Positions 9,670 through 21,770 of a stretch of 64,000 bases of DNA are shown in pieces. The position numbers and the translations under genes are program-made. The notes below the pieces were generated by a model that saw only the letters and a program-made list of their open reading frames with translations, was not told where the DNA came from and did no database searches. Location of the stretch: NCBI GenBank assembly GCA_951640165.1, contig OX621253.1, positions 33,301,969 through 33,365,968 of the forward strand, read 5' to 3'. This DNA comes from Pseudoips prasinana. Its lineage: Eukaryota; Arthropoda; Insecta; Lepidoptera; Nolidae. How positions within the stretch are numbered: position 1 is the first letter of the stretch; every line of letters begins with the position of its first letter.

Positions 9670-10254
9670 TTTCATGATCAAGTTCATGATCGCGTAATGT
9701 TAAATGAAACAAATTTACGAAAACGACGTATTTTTATCTCTCGGGGAAACAGACAGAAAAATACATAGTGTTAAATTACTAAACAATAATATCGATTATT
9801 CATGTGGCAACTCAAAGTGGTGAACGGCATGAATCGGCATCTTTTGGTTCTGGAGCGCGCTACGAGTTGTCTGTGTCAAAATAAGGTGTTTTTTTGTTTA
9901 TTGGTCTACAAAACTGGATATAGACTATATTAGATAAGACAACATCGATTTAAAAAAATAAAGACTATACCCTGCTCTGATGTAGACACAGCTTGCTAAT
10001 TTTGACAACACTTTAACTTATCTTAAGGGGTACTTTTTCTAAGTTTAAACAAAATATGTTGATACGTTCGTACGTAGGTATGTGTTATAGAACTGTTATA
10101 GTGTACTGAACTGTTGTAAAGTTTAGATGTGTTATTTTTCTTGTTGTATAATAATAAATATATAGTCGTTACCAACATATGGAGTTTTATCAATAAGTAT
10201 TTTAAATTAGATCTTTTTAGAAAAAAGTATCCGATAGCACTAGGGAATTAAATC
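9670..10254. other. unassigned DNA
   Basis: No gene or repeat family is recognised. Local composition is AT-rich apart from TCTGGAGCGCGCTACGAG at about 9851. Confidence 0.4.
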
Positions 10255-10257
10255 CCT

Positions 10258-10425
10258 GTGTTGCTAAGTACTTTACACACATACAATTGACGGACAAAAA
10301 TTACATCCAGACCCAAAACAACTATTTATGGATTACACAAACAGTTGTGCAGTGGAGCAGGAATCGAATCAGCAGCGGGAATCGAATCCAAGACACAAAA
10401 ACCTGAGGGGGCTGTCTTAATCACT
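10258..10425 (-). mobile_element. SINE-E remnant
   Basis: Read on the plus strand it has GACGGACAAAAATTACATCC, ACCCAAAACAACTATTTATG and a reversed tRNA-like B box GGAATCGAATC. The same order occurs at 23.4 and 46.85 kb. A short internal duplication repeats GGAATCGAATC at about 10360 and 10379. Confidence 0.65.
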
Positions 10426-10795
10426 GCAACTTATTGTAACTTTACCGTAACATAGCTTCACAAATTTCGCGGGTCATGATGACTGCATATTTGCGGGGTA
10501 ATGAATTATTATTATTATTTTATGTAACATCAATAATAGTTATTATAGCTCCAAATAATAACAGTTTTGTTTTTTGGTTCCTTTTGTTAATTGTGGCGAG
10601 GATCTCCATTCTTGTTAAAGGAAAATTTTATATACCATTGCTAACAAACAACCAAACATGCAAAAAGATTAAATACTGTATTTAATTAAGTTTTAGTTCT
10701 ATGTATGGGGAACCCCTAAAATTATTATTCTTTTTCTATTTTTGTGTGAAAATCTTAATGCGGTTCACAAAATACAAAGTTCACATAATTTACCA
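10426..10795. other. AT-rich DNA with (ATT)n
   Basis: A frame at 10476-10685 begins with an (ATT)n-encoded stretch and has hydrophobic low-complexity content. I see no family feature and do not support it as a gene. Confidence 0.4.
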
Positions 10796-10797
10796 AG

Positions 10798-10922
10798 TTT
10801 CAACAGTACAGCTTTTAAGGTTTCGGATAAAAGTGGCTGTGGCATACGGACGGACAGACAGACAGACATGACGAATCTATAAGGGTTCCGTTTTTTGCCA
10901 TTTGGCTACGGAACCCTAAAAA
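10798..10922 (+). mobile_element. 3' part of the AAAACCGGCC...CCCTAAAA repeat
   Basis: Contains CATACGGACGGACAGACAGA and ends GCCATTTGGCTACGGAACCC then TAAAAA. The same end closes the fuller copy at 24.85-25.28 kb. This element is very common in Lepidoptera; I do not assign it to a class. Confidence 0.7.
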
Positions 10923-10988
10923 GTACTACGTTACGAATTAAAATAACACTTTATGTAGAATTGGATATTTGCATTGTAATGCCTTTTT

Positions 10989-11009
10989 TTGTTGTTGTTG
11001 TTGTTGTTG
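10989..11009. repeat. (GTT)n microsatellite
   Basis: Seven GTT units. It lengthens a spurious plus-strand frame (10895-11107). Confidence 0.9.
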
Positions 11010-11517
11010 AGGACATTTCAAGTTACTGTGTTTTCCTTTTGGCGATGTTAGCGTATATAGGCAATATACATAATATACATACTCACGTAATCCTCATATC
11101 GAATTAAACATATGTAAATATTTGGAGTAGTTATTTACAATAAAGTTTAGTCCGTAGTTGCCAAGTCTTTGTGGACTGTCTGGCTGCTGTAGCCGAGTTC
11201 GACTACGAGCTATTTGTAATATCTAACAGAAGCTTTTGTATTATATACATATCTCATAAAATTATTAAAGACGGCATTGTTCTTATAACTTAGAAATAAA
11301 ATTCGTTCCTACATTTTCATAAAATAAATGTTATGCCCGAGATAAACTTTATCTCAAGGTAAAATGTTACTAATGGCTTGTTTTTATTTTGCGTGTTAAT
11401 AACCTTAGTACGTGATTCGTAATTTTATATTTAATGATAGTGATTAACGACAATTAGGATCACTAGACCCTACACATCTTCGCACGAGTAGGTAGATAGA
11501 AAAATTAGTAAATCGGT
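11010..11517. other. AT-rich DNA with a SINE-A tail trace
   Basis: GGCTGCTGTAGCCGAGTTCG at about 11180 resembles the 3' end of SINE-A. Nothing else is recognised. Confidence 0.4.
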
Positions 11518-11950
11518 TATATATTTTTATTTTTTTAATAATCTGCAATCAGTCGCAAGACTATAAGCGGATGAGTTAAGTGGGTATGGCTTTCAGGCGA
11601 CGAGACCAGTGTCTCGACTGCCATCCTAGAACACAGCCCTCCTTTTCAGCCTTTTCATCGCTACGGAGGGGATTAGAAGATCATTGGCCAAGGTATTTGG
11701 ATGGACCGAGAGCCGATCAGCATATTTCCTTTTGAATTTCCCAATTTCTGACTGAATAGTGGGAACACCAAGATATTCGTGGATCTCGTCATTTCTGGTG
11801 AACCATGGGGCAGCTGTGATGGTACGCAGAATGTTGTTTTGGACACGTTGAATGCGCATGACATTGCTTTTACTAGCAGAGCTCCAGAGAGGGATTCCAT
11901 AGGTCCAGATGGGCTTCAATTGGTTATATACGCCAATTAATTCTTAGGTC
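11518..11950 (-). pseudogene. jockey-type LINE carboxy end
   Basis: The minus-strand frame (about 11940 to 11626) reads LIGVYNQLKPIWTYGIPLWS, then NNILRTITAAPWFTRNDEIH, EYLGVPTIQSEIGKFKRKYA and RLSVHPNTLANDLL with a stop. KPIWTYGIPLW and TITAAPWFTRNDEIH...LGVPT are hallmarks of the jockey clade after the reverse transcriptase. The 3' UTR to about 11518 ends in an A-rich tail (ATTATTAAAAAAATAAAAAT). It is severely 5'-truncated but the remaining frame is intact. Confidence 0.85.
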
Positions 11951-11954
11951 GGTC

Positions 11955-12135
11955 ATAGCTCGTAAACCAAAGCTGGGGCAGAAACGTTCTCGAGGGGCGA
12001 CCATAAAGTGCAAGACGCAACGTGGGCAAAACAAGATGGTCTATCTTGGCCTTGTGTAGGTCCTTGAAAGCCGCTGGATGCGGCTAGCACAAAACCGGCA
12101 ATTGTGAAGATCTTTAGCGGAACCGCGAGATAGAT
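11955..12135 (+). pseudogene. RTE-like LINE 3' end, decayed
   Basis: GAAACGTTCTCGAGGGGCGA, GCCGCTGGATGCGGCTAGCA and CCGGCAATTGTGAAGATCTT align in order with the RTE-like ends at 4.6 and 48.5 kb. No long frame survives and the GAT tail is missing, cut by the next LINE tail. Confidence 0.65.
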
Positions 12136-12155
12136 TCGCTCTAAATCTGGGCCTT

Positions 12156-12384
12156 AATAAAAATAAAATAAAAAAGGTTTTTATTCACGTAGACTTTAAA
12201 AAACCGCTTGTAAATAGTCAGAACATGTTTGTAGTAATACAGTTATTATTTCTAGTTACATATTACAGATATTTAGGTACACGGAATGTTAAAACATTTA
12301 TACAATTTATTTTATAATGGTAGTGACATTTAGCTAGCTTGTATTAAGTTATTGTCAAGAAGATTACTTATGTTTGGTTGAAGT
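12156..12384 (-). mobile_element. LINE-T tail, 5'-truncated
   Basis: Begins with the A/T-rich tail AAAATAAAATAAAAAAGG and then TTTTTATTCACGTAGACTTT and AATAGTCAGAACATGTTTGT. It ends near GTATTAAGTTATTGTCAAGA. It is the reversed 3' UTR of the LINE at 29.75-32.70 kb. Confidence 0.8.
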
Positions 12385-13276
12385 TATGGTTGAAGTAACT
12401 TAATGGTTTACTACTTTTATTGTACACCATAACTTACAGCTAAAGCCTGAGGTGCTCATTGCATTTTGCAGATATAAATCTTGATGGCGCTTTAAATTGT
12501 GAGATTATTTAGTCTAAAAACAAATGAGGTATATTAAATCATTCTGTTCTTTACGTACAAAACGACTATGGTTAGAATAACATGAAATAATATCTAGCAA
12601 TCACGTACAAGTAGTGTCATTAAAACTTGAATGAAGTGAGTGTAGTACTAAAGCAGCGATGTACTCAAATCCTGCATGTCATGTCGTAATGCAGGCTCGT
12701 TCCATCGTACGATAGTCGCGGAACTGCGTCCCTTCATTACCGCGACTGCATCAGACTAAGCGCTTTAACAAGCTGTCTGAATAGAACGTGCCTGTAATTA
12801 AAAACTGTCAACAAAATGGCGGCATTGGCGCCAAAATTTTATAGGTATTAATAATATTGCTCTGGAATTTGGCCAAGTATTTGTAGTTAAAAAGTAGTAA
12901 CGTATACTGTATGTATTTTATATAAATTATGTATAAATAATGTTTTAGACAATAATATATATACTGCAAACCATTAGCGTCTTTCTTTCCGTTTCCAATA
13001 TATTTGTCTTTCTACTAAATTTTACTCCTTATATTTAGCCTAATTCATTTCATGCAACTGTTGTGCATATATATTAAGGTTGTAAGTAAGAAATCAAAGC
13101 TAGCTATAAGACCACCCGCAGTACATTATGCTACTATTTTATTGTGTTTTTAGGGATCCCTACCCAAAGTGTAAAAATGGAAACCTATTCGTAACATTTG
13201 TAATTTCTATTAGATACTGTAGATTACCATCTCTGAGGTTGGAAACGTCAGTGTGACGGAAAACCTGTTCAATTAA
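12385..13276. other. unassigned DNA
   Basis: No gene is supported. A locally less AT-rich patch (12700-12770, with GATAGTCGCGGAACTGCGTC) has no long frame. Confidence 0.4.
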
Positions 13277-13277
13277 T

Positions 13278-13328
13278 AAAGATTACAAAAACGAATTTGG
13301 AGGTACCAAATTCGTTTTTATAATCTTT
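13278..13328. repeat. 23-bp inverted repeat (hairpin)
   Basis: The arms 13278-13300 and 13306-13328 pair over 23 bases with a single mismatch around a 5-base loop. The left arm starts AAAGATTACAAAAACG. Length and near-perfection suit a small foldback element or a long hairpin transcript. It matches no other locus here. Confidence 0.85.
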
Positions 13329-13329
13329 T

Positions 13330-15150
13330 TCTTTTGCCAATAAGTAACGAACTCAGAACGTCCAAAGTAAGAACCATTCATTAAAGTCATAATCCACAAG
13401 AAAATTAGGAAACTGCTTAAATATTTAAATACTTGATCTGACTTGGGGTATGGGCCTGCATTTTTAATAATTTCGTACAAAGAGCAAACTAAAACATTAA
13501 TTACAAAACTTTTATAAAGTAAATTAATTAGACATAATCATGTCTGGCGCACTAGATAATTTCACATAGAAACTACAAGTATATCGGCAGGTAACACAAC
13601 GGATACGATCAGTATTATTTTATCAAGCGAGCGAGCGAACTATATACTTATAGGTAGTACGATGCAATTGTCGTATAGGATTTGCACGACAAAGGTTGCC
13701 AATAACATGGCGCATCCTTGCATTACTCGGCATACATTACCACAGAATAAGTTGTAGGTACAGTCAGTACCTACCAAATGAGTACATCATGGGCTATAAG
13801 GGAAAGTGTCAATAAATTCCAAATGCTCCTGTCAACACTGACGACTGAGATGGAGTCAGTTGGAGGAGTGTGACATTTGGTATACTTCAAAGTATTATTT
13901 TTCTGTTAGTTTGGTGTATGGGGTAACAAGGTTGTGCGCCAATCAGATAGCTATGATTGGGCAGAGTTGTGTTGATTTAAATAAACTCACCCATGCTACG
14001 AGAAGAGAAGTATATACTGCTGGTTAGCTAAAGTAGAGTTGATGCAGTCCATACATTAGGGTTAACGTAAGTACCCGCGTGGTGACATTCAAAGGAATAT
14101 GAATAAAATTTTACTATACTTTAAACAGATCTTAACGTATTCTAGACACCGTTTAGGTCTATATGTTAGGACATTATGTATTTATTTGATGTAAACTAAA
14201 ATGTAAATAAAAGTGTTTAAATTTAAATTGGTATTTTATTATTTTGCGAGTTTATAGGGATGGATTACACATTTAACATTTATTATATAGTCCGAGAAAT
14301 ATACAGTCCAATACATTCCAATATAAAGTCCGAGAAAATCAATACAATACAAACATTTTTTTATATTATTTCAGTTTCACAAATAATTAAATCTGTACTT
14401 GACTTAACTAGCGTCCAATCCACCGTCTTATCACTAAATCGCCGTAACATAAAAGCATATAACAACAAAAATATCACCTTAAATTAAAGTTTAATAAAGT
14501 AGCAATACCGTGATAAATTTATTTTATTTCGGCCCTTAAGCATATGCACAGCGGCATTGCAATTGAAGAGTTATAATTTTTTATAATAAACAGTCAGTAA
14601 ACGCCATACCTAACGTTATAACGCACCAACCTACGTTGCTTAAAATCGCATAACCATGGATTTGAATACCATAAAACTTCAAACATGTCATTACAGGGCC
14701 CATGGGGACACTTTAAACAGACTACCAGTATTATCCTTGATAAAACGCGTCCGATTCATACATATTTATTGACCTGACCCCGCCTGGACTGTATCCAAGA
14801 GACCTGATGAAATAGGGAGGTGATGTGTCGTCTCATATCGATAAATATAGGAAGAAAATGATTTAATTGAGGAGCTGCGTGGGCAATTTCTCAGAAACCG
14901 ACTACTATTGACAGTAAGCTTTTAGATTATGTTCTACTATATTTTAAATTAAATTTGAAAAAATAAATGAATTTCTCAGAAGTACTTTATATCTCCAGTA
15001 CATTCTTTTAGACTCAGTAATTAATAATATAATTGCTGAATTTAGTTCGTTTCTATATTTCTATGTATATTTATATATATGTAAATTTGTTTATGTATTA
15101 ATATTATCTACTTATATATACTTTGTGTATATGTATTTAGTTTATACATA
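13330..15150. other. repeat-poor AT-rich DNA, possible promoter-like patch
   Basis: No gene is supported. At 13938-13970 two CCAAT-type boxes face each other (CCAATCAGATAGCTATGATT then GG), followed by GATTTAAATAAACTC. About 90 bases later comes a splice-donor-like AACGTAAGT (about 14065). This could be a non-coding first exon, but the cues are weak. Confidence 0.35.
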
Positions 15151-15199
15151 TTCATTACGTACTTTTTTAGGTTAGTTAATTTCCTTTCTATTCTGTACA

Positions 15200-15372
15200 C
15201 TATCTTATACCCCTTTTAATATCCATATAAATTTTGGTTCATCCAACTGAATGGTTGCCTGGAAGAGATAGCTTTTAGCGATAAGGCCGCCTTTGCATTA
15301 ACATTACTGTTATTTATTTTACTGAACTGTATACTATATTACGCAATAAAGTGTACTTATTATTATTATTCT
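15200..15372 (+). mobile_element. LINE 3' end (TGGAAGAGAT...AATAAAGTGTAC type)
   Basis: ATGGTTGCCTGGAAGAGATA, GCGATAAGGCCGCCTTTG and GCAATAAAGTGTACTTATTA, then a (TTA)n tail. This is a common insect LINE 3' UTR. The same tail, reversed, sits at 26.24-26.37 kb, and a scrap is at 21.72 kb. No coding part is left. Confidence 0.75.
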
Positions 15373-16232
15373 TCTATGGTTTGATATTCTGAAGAAGAAT
15401 AAATTGGATACATAAATTAATACTCTGAATGCTGATATTGACATGAGCAGATCTTAGTCTAAAGTACTTATAAGAGAGAAAATATCGCGATAAATTACTC
15501 GACTTTCCTGAAAGAGTTTATAGGGGGTTAAAGCTGCGGGCAGAACCTAGTTTCTAATAACTATGTGATATCTATTTGTAAAAACTTCGGTTCCATTAAA
15601 ACTGGATCATTGCATTCTACGATATTTATTGTTTTTGCACTACAATACAGTACAACTACAATTTAAGAAAAACTTGACACAATTTGATAGTATACCTATA
15701 CAATAAACACTATAATATTATACTTTAGTATTAGCATTCGAAACTATAAATAACAGCGAAACAAAAGTGAATTCATAGCCAGACTACATCTTATAAAATA
15801 TGTTTTGATAGAACTGAGCCTATAAAAACTAAATTTATTAGTATTCTCAAAATATTCCCACTAAAATGCATAAATAATTTCACCTGGAAATTCCATTCAT
15901 TTTTATGTTGTTGTATATCGTTATAAAAATAGTTTTGTGTAGAGTAGTGGCAGAATGTTTTTCAGTTCTGATTTGTTTTTGCATTTTTAAAAATGGTTTA
16001 GTCAGAATAGATTCTTCTCTTTAATTTAAGCATGTCTTTAAAATGTATTTCTATATTGCAATAGTAAGAAACACTGACTTTATGGTTCTGTATATTCAAA
16101 TAAAAAAATTGGATCACTTGTGTGTCTCATTACAATCCTAAAAATACTATGTGATCTTTCCTTTTCTTTAAAAAGTCTAGTCTTCTTGCTTGTCTACATC
16201 ATAAAGAGAATTATAAGAATAATCTCATATAT
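15373..16232. other. unassigned AT-rich DNA
   Basis: No gene, and no repeat family recognised. Confidence 0.4.
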
Positions 16233-16420
16233 TCATATAAAATAAATTTTGTAAATGTTTTCATACAAGATGTACCTAAATATCTATGTTACTAGAAATA
16301 ATATCTAATGTATACAACTATATTACTACAAACATGTTCTGACTATTTACAAGCGCTTTTTTAAAGTCTACGTGAATAAAACCTTTTTTATTTTATTTTA
16401 TTTTTATTTTATATTATCTT
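16233..16420 (+). mobile_element. LINE-T tail, 5'-truncated
   Basis: ATGTACCTAAATATCTATGT, CTACAAACATGTTCTGACTA, TTTACAAGCGCTTTTTTAAA, then a TTTTATTTTATTTTATTT tail. Same 3' end as the LINE at 29.75-32.70 kb. About 190 bases survive. Confidence 0.85.
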
Positions 16421-17500
16421 AGTTGGTTTTCGTGATCGAGGAATGATGAATAATGAATGTATTCTTATATAATGAATCCTATAGTGTATCTGTTTGTTAC
16501 TTTGCTTCCTCATAATTTTTATCGTATGCACAGTGGTGATCTATTGTCAATTAGCCAGTGCCCATGTGGCTTGATAGGATAGGTATGTGGTAGGAGCACT
16601 GAGTGAGCGAAGCAGGTATTTACTTGAGTGAATAAAGCTTACGGAGCATCCCGTACCATTCTGGTGAAGCAATAAACCCTACTAGGGTGTGCACCTCAAG
16701 TAAAAAAACATCCTCCAAGCATACAAACACTCAACGCGTTTGCTCATGCTATGAGTTTCCATGTTATAAACAATGAAAAATTAAACCAATTCAGCGGTAA
16801 CCATATTTCATTCCGTCAACTTATTGTCATTTATATTAAATATTAAGCTACCCAAACTATAGCTAAAGTCGTTCGATTAAATTTGTCGGGAATAAATTCA
16901 AATTGAATGTTTATAATGTTTTCAGAATTGGGGCATATGGCATACATTTCAAACGTAAGAACTGACAGTGAATCAAACACACTATCCACCCAAGTGTACA
17001 CTTGAAAATATTTAATTGCATTCACAATACTAAAGAAAACAACTATCAAAAGATATTTATTTAAAGCAAACTTTGACGTTTGTGTAACAAGGTCGAATTC
17101 GAATTGAGTTAATGGACAGTTAGAATAATATTTAAAGTAAATGCTTACTATATATTCCTATTACCTAAACCAACATCGTGTACATGCCCATTGAGTAAGT
17201 ATCTCTCTCGGCTGGGTCATGTTGAAACCGGTGGTAAAGAACCCAATGAGTTTGGTCTGCAAGGTCTTCTCTGTTATAGTTCTGCCAGTTTAGTATATAA
17301 GGCCATAACAACTATTTATGTTTTTCCCCAACAACACTCGATTTGAGTAAGATATAATGCGTTAAGAGGCGCACATTCCAAACACGAGTAAAGTAATCGT
17401 ATCGGACATAATTTGACGGCCACGTGAAGCAGTGAAAGCTTTCCAGACTAACTATGAACTTATTTTCATAGTAACCTTCTTAAGGAGGTTTAAATTCAAC
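16421..17500. other. unassigned DNA
   Basis: No supported gene. A 68-residue minus-strand frame at 16843-17049 is AT-codon rich and matches nothing I know. Confidence 0.4.
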
Positions 17501-17544
17501 TGTATTTTTTAATTCAATGTACAAATGTACAAAAGCGTTTCCTA

Positions 17545-18200
17545 TACCACTTGAATTACAAAGACTATCTAGCTAAAAAAATTGTCAGTTATAAGGATCG
17601 ACAAAAATACTATAAAATGGTATCACTAGCGCATAGGAGAAAAACAGCCGATCTGATATTCCTGCATAAACTCTTCAACGGAGGGCTAGATTGCAGCGAG
17701 CTTCTCGGAAAGCTGCAAATAAACGCACCGACTCGCCTGCCACGCATAGGTAGCTATAATTTATTTAATCTTTCGCGTACCAGGACGAATTTGGGACATT
17801 TTGCCGCTTTGCCAAGGCTCTGTAGGCAATACAATGACTTTTTCAAGCGTTATGGTTTAGATATAGCCTACTCGCTCCCGCAGTATAAGAAGGAGTTGAA
17901 AACTTTTTTAGTTTTCTACTCTATTTGAAATCTTAAGTTCTTTAAATTTTATTTTGATACTGATAGATAAAATTAGTTATTAGTTAGTCGGTTAATTTAA
18001 GTTAGTTTAATTTAGTTTTTTATATGAAATAGATTTTAAGTTATATTTTAGTTTATTGTTAACGTAGGTTTTGAACAGAGCATGCTGTGGCTTCCTGTAA
18101 TTGGTGGAGCACACTGGAACGAACCTGTATTTTTTTGTTTTGCGAAGACATTGTATGTGTGTGTCCTCTGTTGGAGGTCCATAAAAATAAATAAAAAAAA
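17545..18200 (+). pseudogene. LINE carboxy end (RRKTADLIFLHKLFNGGLDC type)
   Basis: The frame at 17551-17928 reads KMVSLAHRRKTADLIFLHKL, then FNGGLDCSELLGKLQINAPT, R-rich text and NDFFKRYGLDIAYSLPQYKK. The R..(A)DL.FL.KL.NG..DC..LL block is a well-known carboxy segment of several insect LINE clades, downstream of the reverse transcriptase. The 3' UTR runs to an A-rich tail (AATAAATAAAAAAAAAAAA) at about 18187-18205. The fragment at 56.15 kb is from a related element. The methionine at 17551 is not a real start, since the copy is 5'-truncated. Confidence 0.8.
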
Positions 18201-18278
18201 AAAAATTCTTTGTACACTATGTGATTTTATTTTTGGAATAATTCCATATCAATTTTTTTTAAATATCATTACTATTAT

Positions 18279-18440
18279 AAGATAAATTTTAGAAATGTTT
18301 TAACAATCCGTGTAACTTAAATCTTTAATATGTAACTAGAAATATTATGTATACCTACTTAACTATATTACTACAAACTACAAACACGTTCTCACTATCT
18401 ACAAGCTTTTGTAAAGTCTACGAGATTTAAAAAAAAAAGC
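18279..18440 (+). mobile_element. LINE-T tail, diverged
   Basis: Shares ATTACTACAAACTACAAACA, GTTCTCACTATCTACAAGC and GTAAAGTCTACG with the LINE-T tail, with several changes. It ends in an A run. Confidence 0.65.
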
Positions 18441-18880
18441 GGTCGACTTACAGATCAGGTGATCTTTTTTAATTATTTTTATGGGTATTTCTTTGAGGAG
18501 ATAAAGTCGGTTGCGTGTTTTTAAAACACTAATTATAATCTGAATCTATAATGAATGTTTAAAGCACGGTATAACTTAATTTTATCGATACATTTACATC
18601 CTTAGTACCCTTGTGGTACGCGATAGGAATATCGAGTAAACCGAGCAGATCTTCGTGTGACTGTCGTTGTAGGTACAATTGTACCACGTGAAATAACGTT
18701 ATTTGATTCTTTACAAGAGTTATTGAATGCCGGAACTTTGGTAATGTTCTGATTGGATTTAGACTTTAGATTTGTTTTTAAATATAGCATGGAAATGGAG
18801 TCTGAAATGTCAATATTATCGTGCTACGCGAAGCTACACATTGCCGTGTAGGTACATCATTTTTATTGACAGATATTACA
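18441..18880. other. unassigned DNA
   Basis: No gene is supported. A 62-residue minus-strand frame at 18602-18790 lacks motifs. Confidence 0.4.
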
Positions 18881-18941
18881 TATGAAATACTGTCAAATGT
18901 GAAATACTATCCAATGTGGAATACTGTCAAATGTGAAATGC
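18881..18941. repeat. 17-bp tandem repeat, about 3.6 copies
   Basis: Units TATGAAATACTGTCAAA, TGTGAAATACTATCCAA, TGTGGAATACTGTCAAA and a partial TGTGAAATGCC follow one another without spacers. Confidence 0.85.
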
Positions 18942-19924
18942 CATTATATAAATTAAAATTAGAACTTTTGTAGTATGACACCTGTCATTGATAATAAACT
19001 TGGCTTCGCTTGTCAAGCGCGCGACTCCACAAGGCCGCGTTTGCATGCATAGGGTAAACACGCCAATGCACCAGATGTTATTAAATGGACTAAACAGTTG
19101 TATATATTTTAGAAGTTTATGTAATTGGACGGAGGAATAATTACCGAAAAAAAACTAATGTCATATGAATAAAAATAATAAAAATTTGATTGAAAACAAT
19201 GTAAAATTATATATCTCTACATCTGCATTAGTAAACTTGGCTCATTTTTGCAAACATTGGAACCCTTTTAAACCTAGTTATAGTTTTTAAAAATAGAATA
19301 TCTTAAGACGCTAAACGGATTGAAAGAAACAAAATACACAAAAATCTCACGTTCTTATGAAAATATCAAAGCAGCTGTGTGTGCCAAAATCGTACTCGGA
19401 AACAGGACTGCATTAGACAGAAAATGCATTAGACATTATTGAATATTTTATCGCAGTACAAATGTATTTCATATTAAACTCAGCAAACCGCTGACGCATT
19501 TTCGGATAGTATTAAAAAGGTTATCAAGTGCTCTGCGATTCAGATACTCTCAACAATAAATAGGTACATATTTGAGTAAAATATAAAACAAAAACGTCCA
19601 TTTAAACAAACCAACCCGCTGAAGTACTATGTACAAAGAGCCGAAAATTACTTGTGTATACAAATATTTTTTAACTCTTCGCACATAGTAAAAAAAGTAT
19701 GAAAGAAAAAAAGTCTATTGAAACACATCGACCAGCTGACGTTCTATATGTAAAGCGCCAAAAATTGTTCTGTGACGCGACGAACTGCAATTTTACAACA
19801 ATGAGATATTTTTCTATTTGATTTTCATCCAATGAACTCACCAGTAGACCTTCCTTAATTTTATATCGAGATAAAACATCTCACGTTTTAACTGTGTATA
19901 ATTCTATATAATCTTTATAACGTA
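18942..19924. other. unassigned AT-rich DNA
   Basis: No gene and no recognisable repeat. Confidence 0.4.
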
Positions 19925-20387
19925 TATATCTATATAAGTATGTATTTAGAAAAGAAAAGTAGCATATTATGTAGTACTAGCTGTGCTCCGCGGTTTTACC
20001 CGCGTTAAACTTTATAAATTATCCCAGCTGGGCCCCCGTAGGTGATAGCGTGATAATACGTAGCCTATATGTTGACCCGACCTCTTAGTAACATTTATGC
20101 AAAATTTTAAGTTAATCCATGCAGTACTTTTTGAGTTTAGCCCGGACGTACATACAGACAAACAAACAAAAATTCTAAAAACTATATTTTAGCCTCAATA
20201 TCGATTGTAGAACACGCCCCAGGTATCCTATTGAAAAAAAAGCAATGTACAGTTTTGACTTTCCTACGATTTTATTATATGTATAGATAGATATCAGTTA
20301 TCTGGTTTCCATAGTACAAGCTTGATGCTTAAATTGAGATCAGTCGGCCGTGTGTGTATAATGTCCCTGGATATTACTATTATTATA
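19925..20387 (+). mobile_element. SINE-C tail split by a Helitron
   Basis: The left part (about 19925-19976) has TATCTATATAAGTATGTATT and AGAAAAGAAAAGTAGCATAT. The right part (20288-20387) has ATATCAGTTATCTGGTTTCC, TGAGATCAGTCGGCCGTGTG and a GGATATTACTATTATT end. Together they match the uninterrupted SINE at 39.87 kb. The head of this copy is missing. Confidence 0.75.
19977..20287 (-). mobile_element. non-autonomous Helitron, family 1, full length
   Basis: On the minus strand it starts TCTATACATATAATAAAATC and ends with hairpin CGCGGGTAAAACCGCGG and CACAGCTAG. It is inserted between A and T inside SINE-C. At 311 bases it is close to the family consensus. It has no coding capacity; mobility would depend on an autonomous Helitron elsewhere. 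Confidence 0.9.
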
Positions 20388-21472
20388 GAGATTTGCCATT
20401 CCAATGTAGCCTTAGAGGTAATGAAAGAATCCATCTCCCAATGTGATATTGTCTCAATATTTTTATAAGTGCATATACATGAGCGATACGACCGCATATT
20501 GTTCATGTTTATATTGTAACAAGTATTTGTCTAGCCATGTGCCTATTAGTAGGTATATAGTAGTTCCGTGGAAAGATTGAGCTGTAATTAATCACATTAT
20601 TAATTTTACAAATAGTATACCCTAATAATTTCAACAAGCGGGTGCAATTGAAAACTACGGTTGGAGAAATTGCCATCAAAAATGCAAACAATCTACACAA
20701 GCATTTTTTACCAAGAGTTCATTTTGATTAAGTCCTTCTATTATGCCCTCTTCTACTATCTGCTGTGTTAGCCTGAACAAACATACAAGTAGGTGTTTTA
20801 ACTAAACCATAATAGATAAGTATCATTAGTCTCAACCGTAAGTCAAGGAATAATGACCCGCATAGATCACCAGACACAGAGAATACAGTACAATCGAGTA
20901 GACAAGGAATATATGGGACTAATTAACGATCAGTCGCACCAAACCACTAAGATATTGTAACCTGCTACCTTTGCGTGTGTGAGTGTGTTCTCTGAGTTAA
21001 CTCCTGTTATTTCTTTTGTGTAAATGTCTGTGATCTGAGTAATTGCTTGTACTTATTTCTCGGTTGAATATAAATGTTTTTGTTTCAGGAAAATAGTGTG
21101 TTTGCGAGTGTGTATATGGTATTTAAAATAATAAATATAATAAAATAGGGTTCTATTCGTTTTAAGTGCTGTCAATAGTTACAACGTGTTTGTAGGAACG
21201 TGTTAAATATACATGATTATTTTAAGGTATGCTTTTGTTGCCGTTTGTATGAAATTTAGAAATAAAATTTAATTTATTATGATAGTAATAATAAAGTTAC
21301 TCTGCCAGCTAATTCAAGTTATTTTCAAAACGGTTGTTAATAGGTTTAAATACGTTCAACTGCCGATATTATTACATTAACTAAGCATTTTAATATTATT
21401 TACACTGTGGAAAATATCGTGAACGTAAAGTAATCGTATGCAATGTCCTTGCTTATATAGCATTACAATAAA
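20388..21472. other. unassigned DNA
   Basis: No gene is supported. TTTTTGTTTCAG at about 21077 looks like a splice acceptor but the following frame closes at once. Confidence 0.4.
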
Positions 21473-21658
21473 CTAGCTGTGCCCCGCGGTTATACCCGCG
21501 TTAAACTTCATAAATTATAGCCTATGTATTATTATAGTATTCGGATATATAAGCTATATTACTACAAAGTTTCATCAAAATCGCTCTGGTAGTTTTTGTG
21601 TGAAAGTGTAACAAACATACATACTCACAAAACTTTCGCCTTTATAACATTAGTGTGA
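21473..21658 (-). mobile_element. short Helitron, family 2
   Basis: The minus strand starts TCACACTAATGTTATAAAGG after A and ends with hairpin CGCGGGTATAACCGCGG and GCACAGCTAG before T. Length 186. The middle (AAACTACCAGAGCGATTTTG, CTTTGTAGTAATATAGC) matches the copies at 28.68 and 62.68 kb. Confidence 0.9.
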
Positions 21659-21699
21659 TTTATAAGTAGATGCATTACCAATTATTGACTTTCCTATTT

Positions 21700-21770
21700 C
21701 GGTTTTCTTGATTACTTGAACGGTTACCTGGAAGAGATCGCTTCTTAGTGATAATTATAATTAAATAAAT
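21700..21770 (+). mobile_element. LINE 3'-end scrap
   Basis: GGTTACCTGGAAGAGATCGC, TTCTTAGTGATAA and an AT tail resemble the LINE end at 15.2 kb. Confidence 0.5.
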
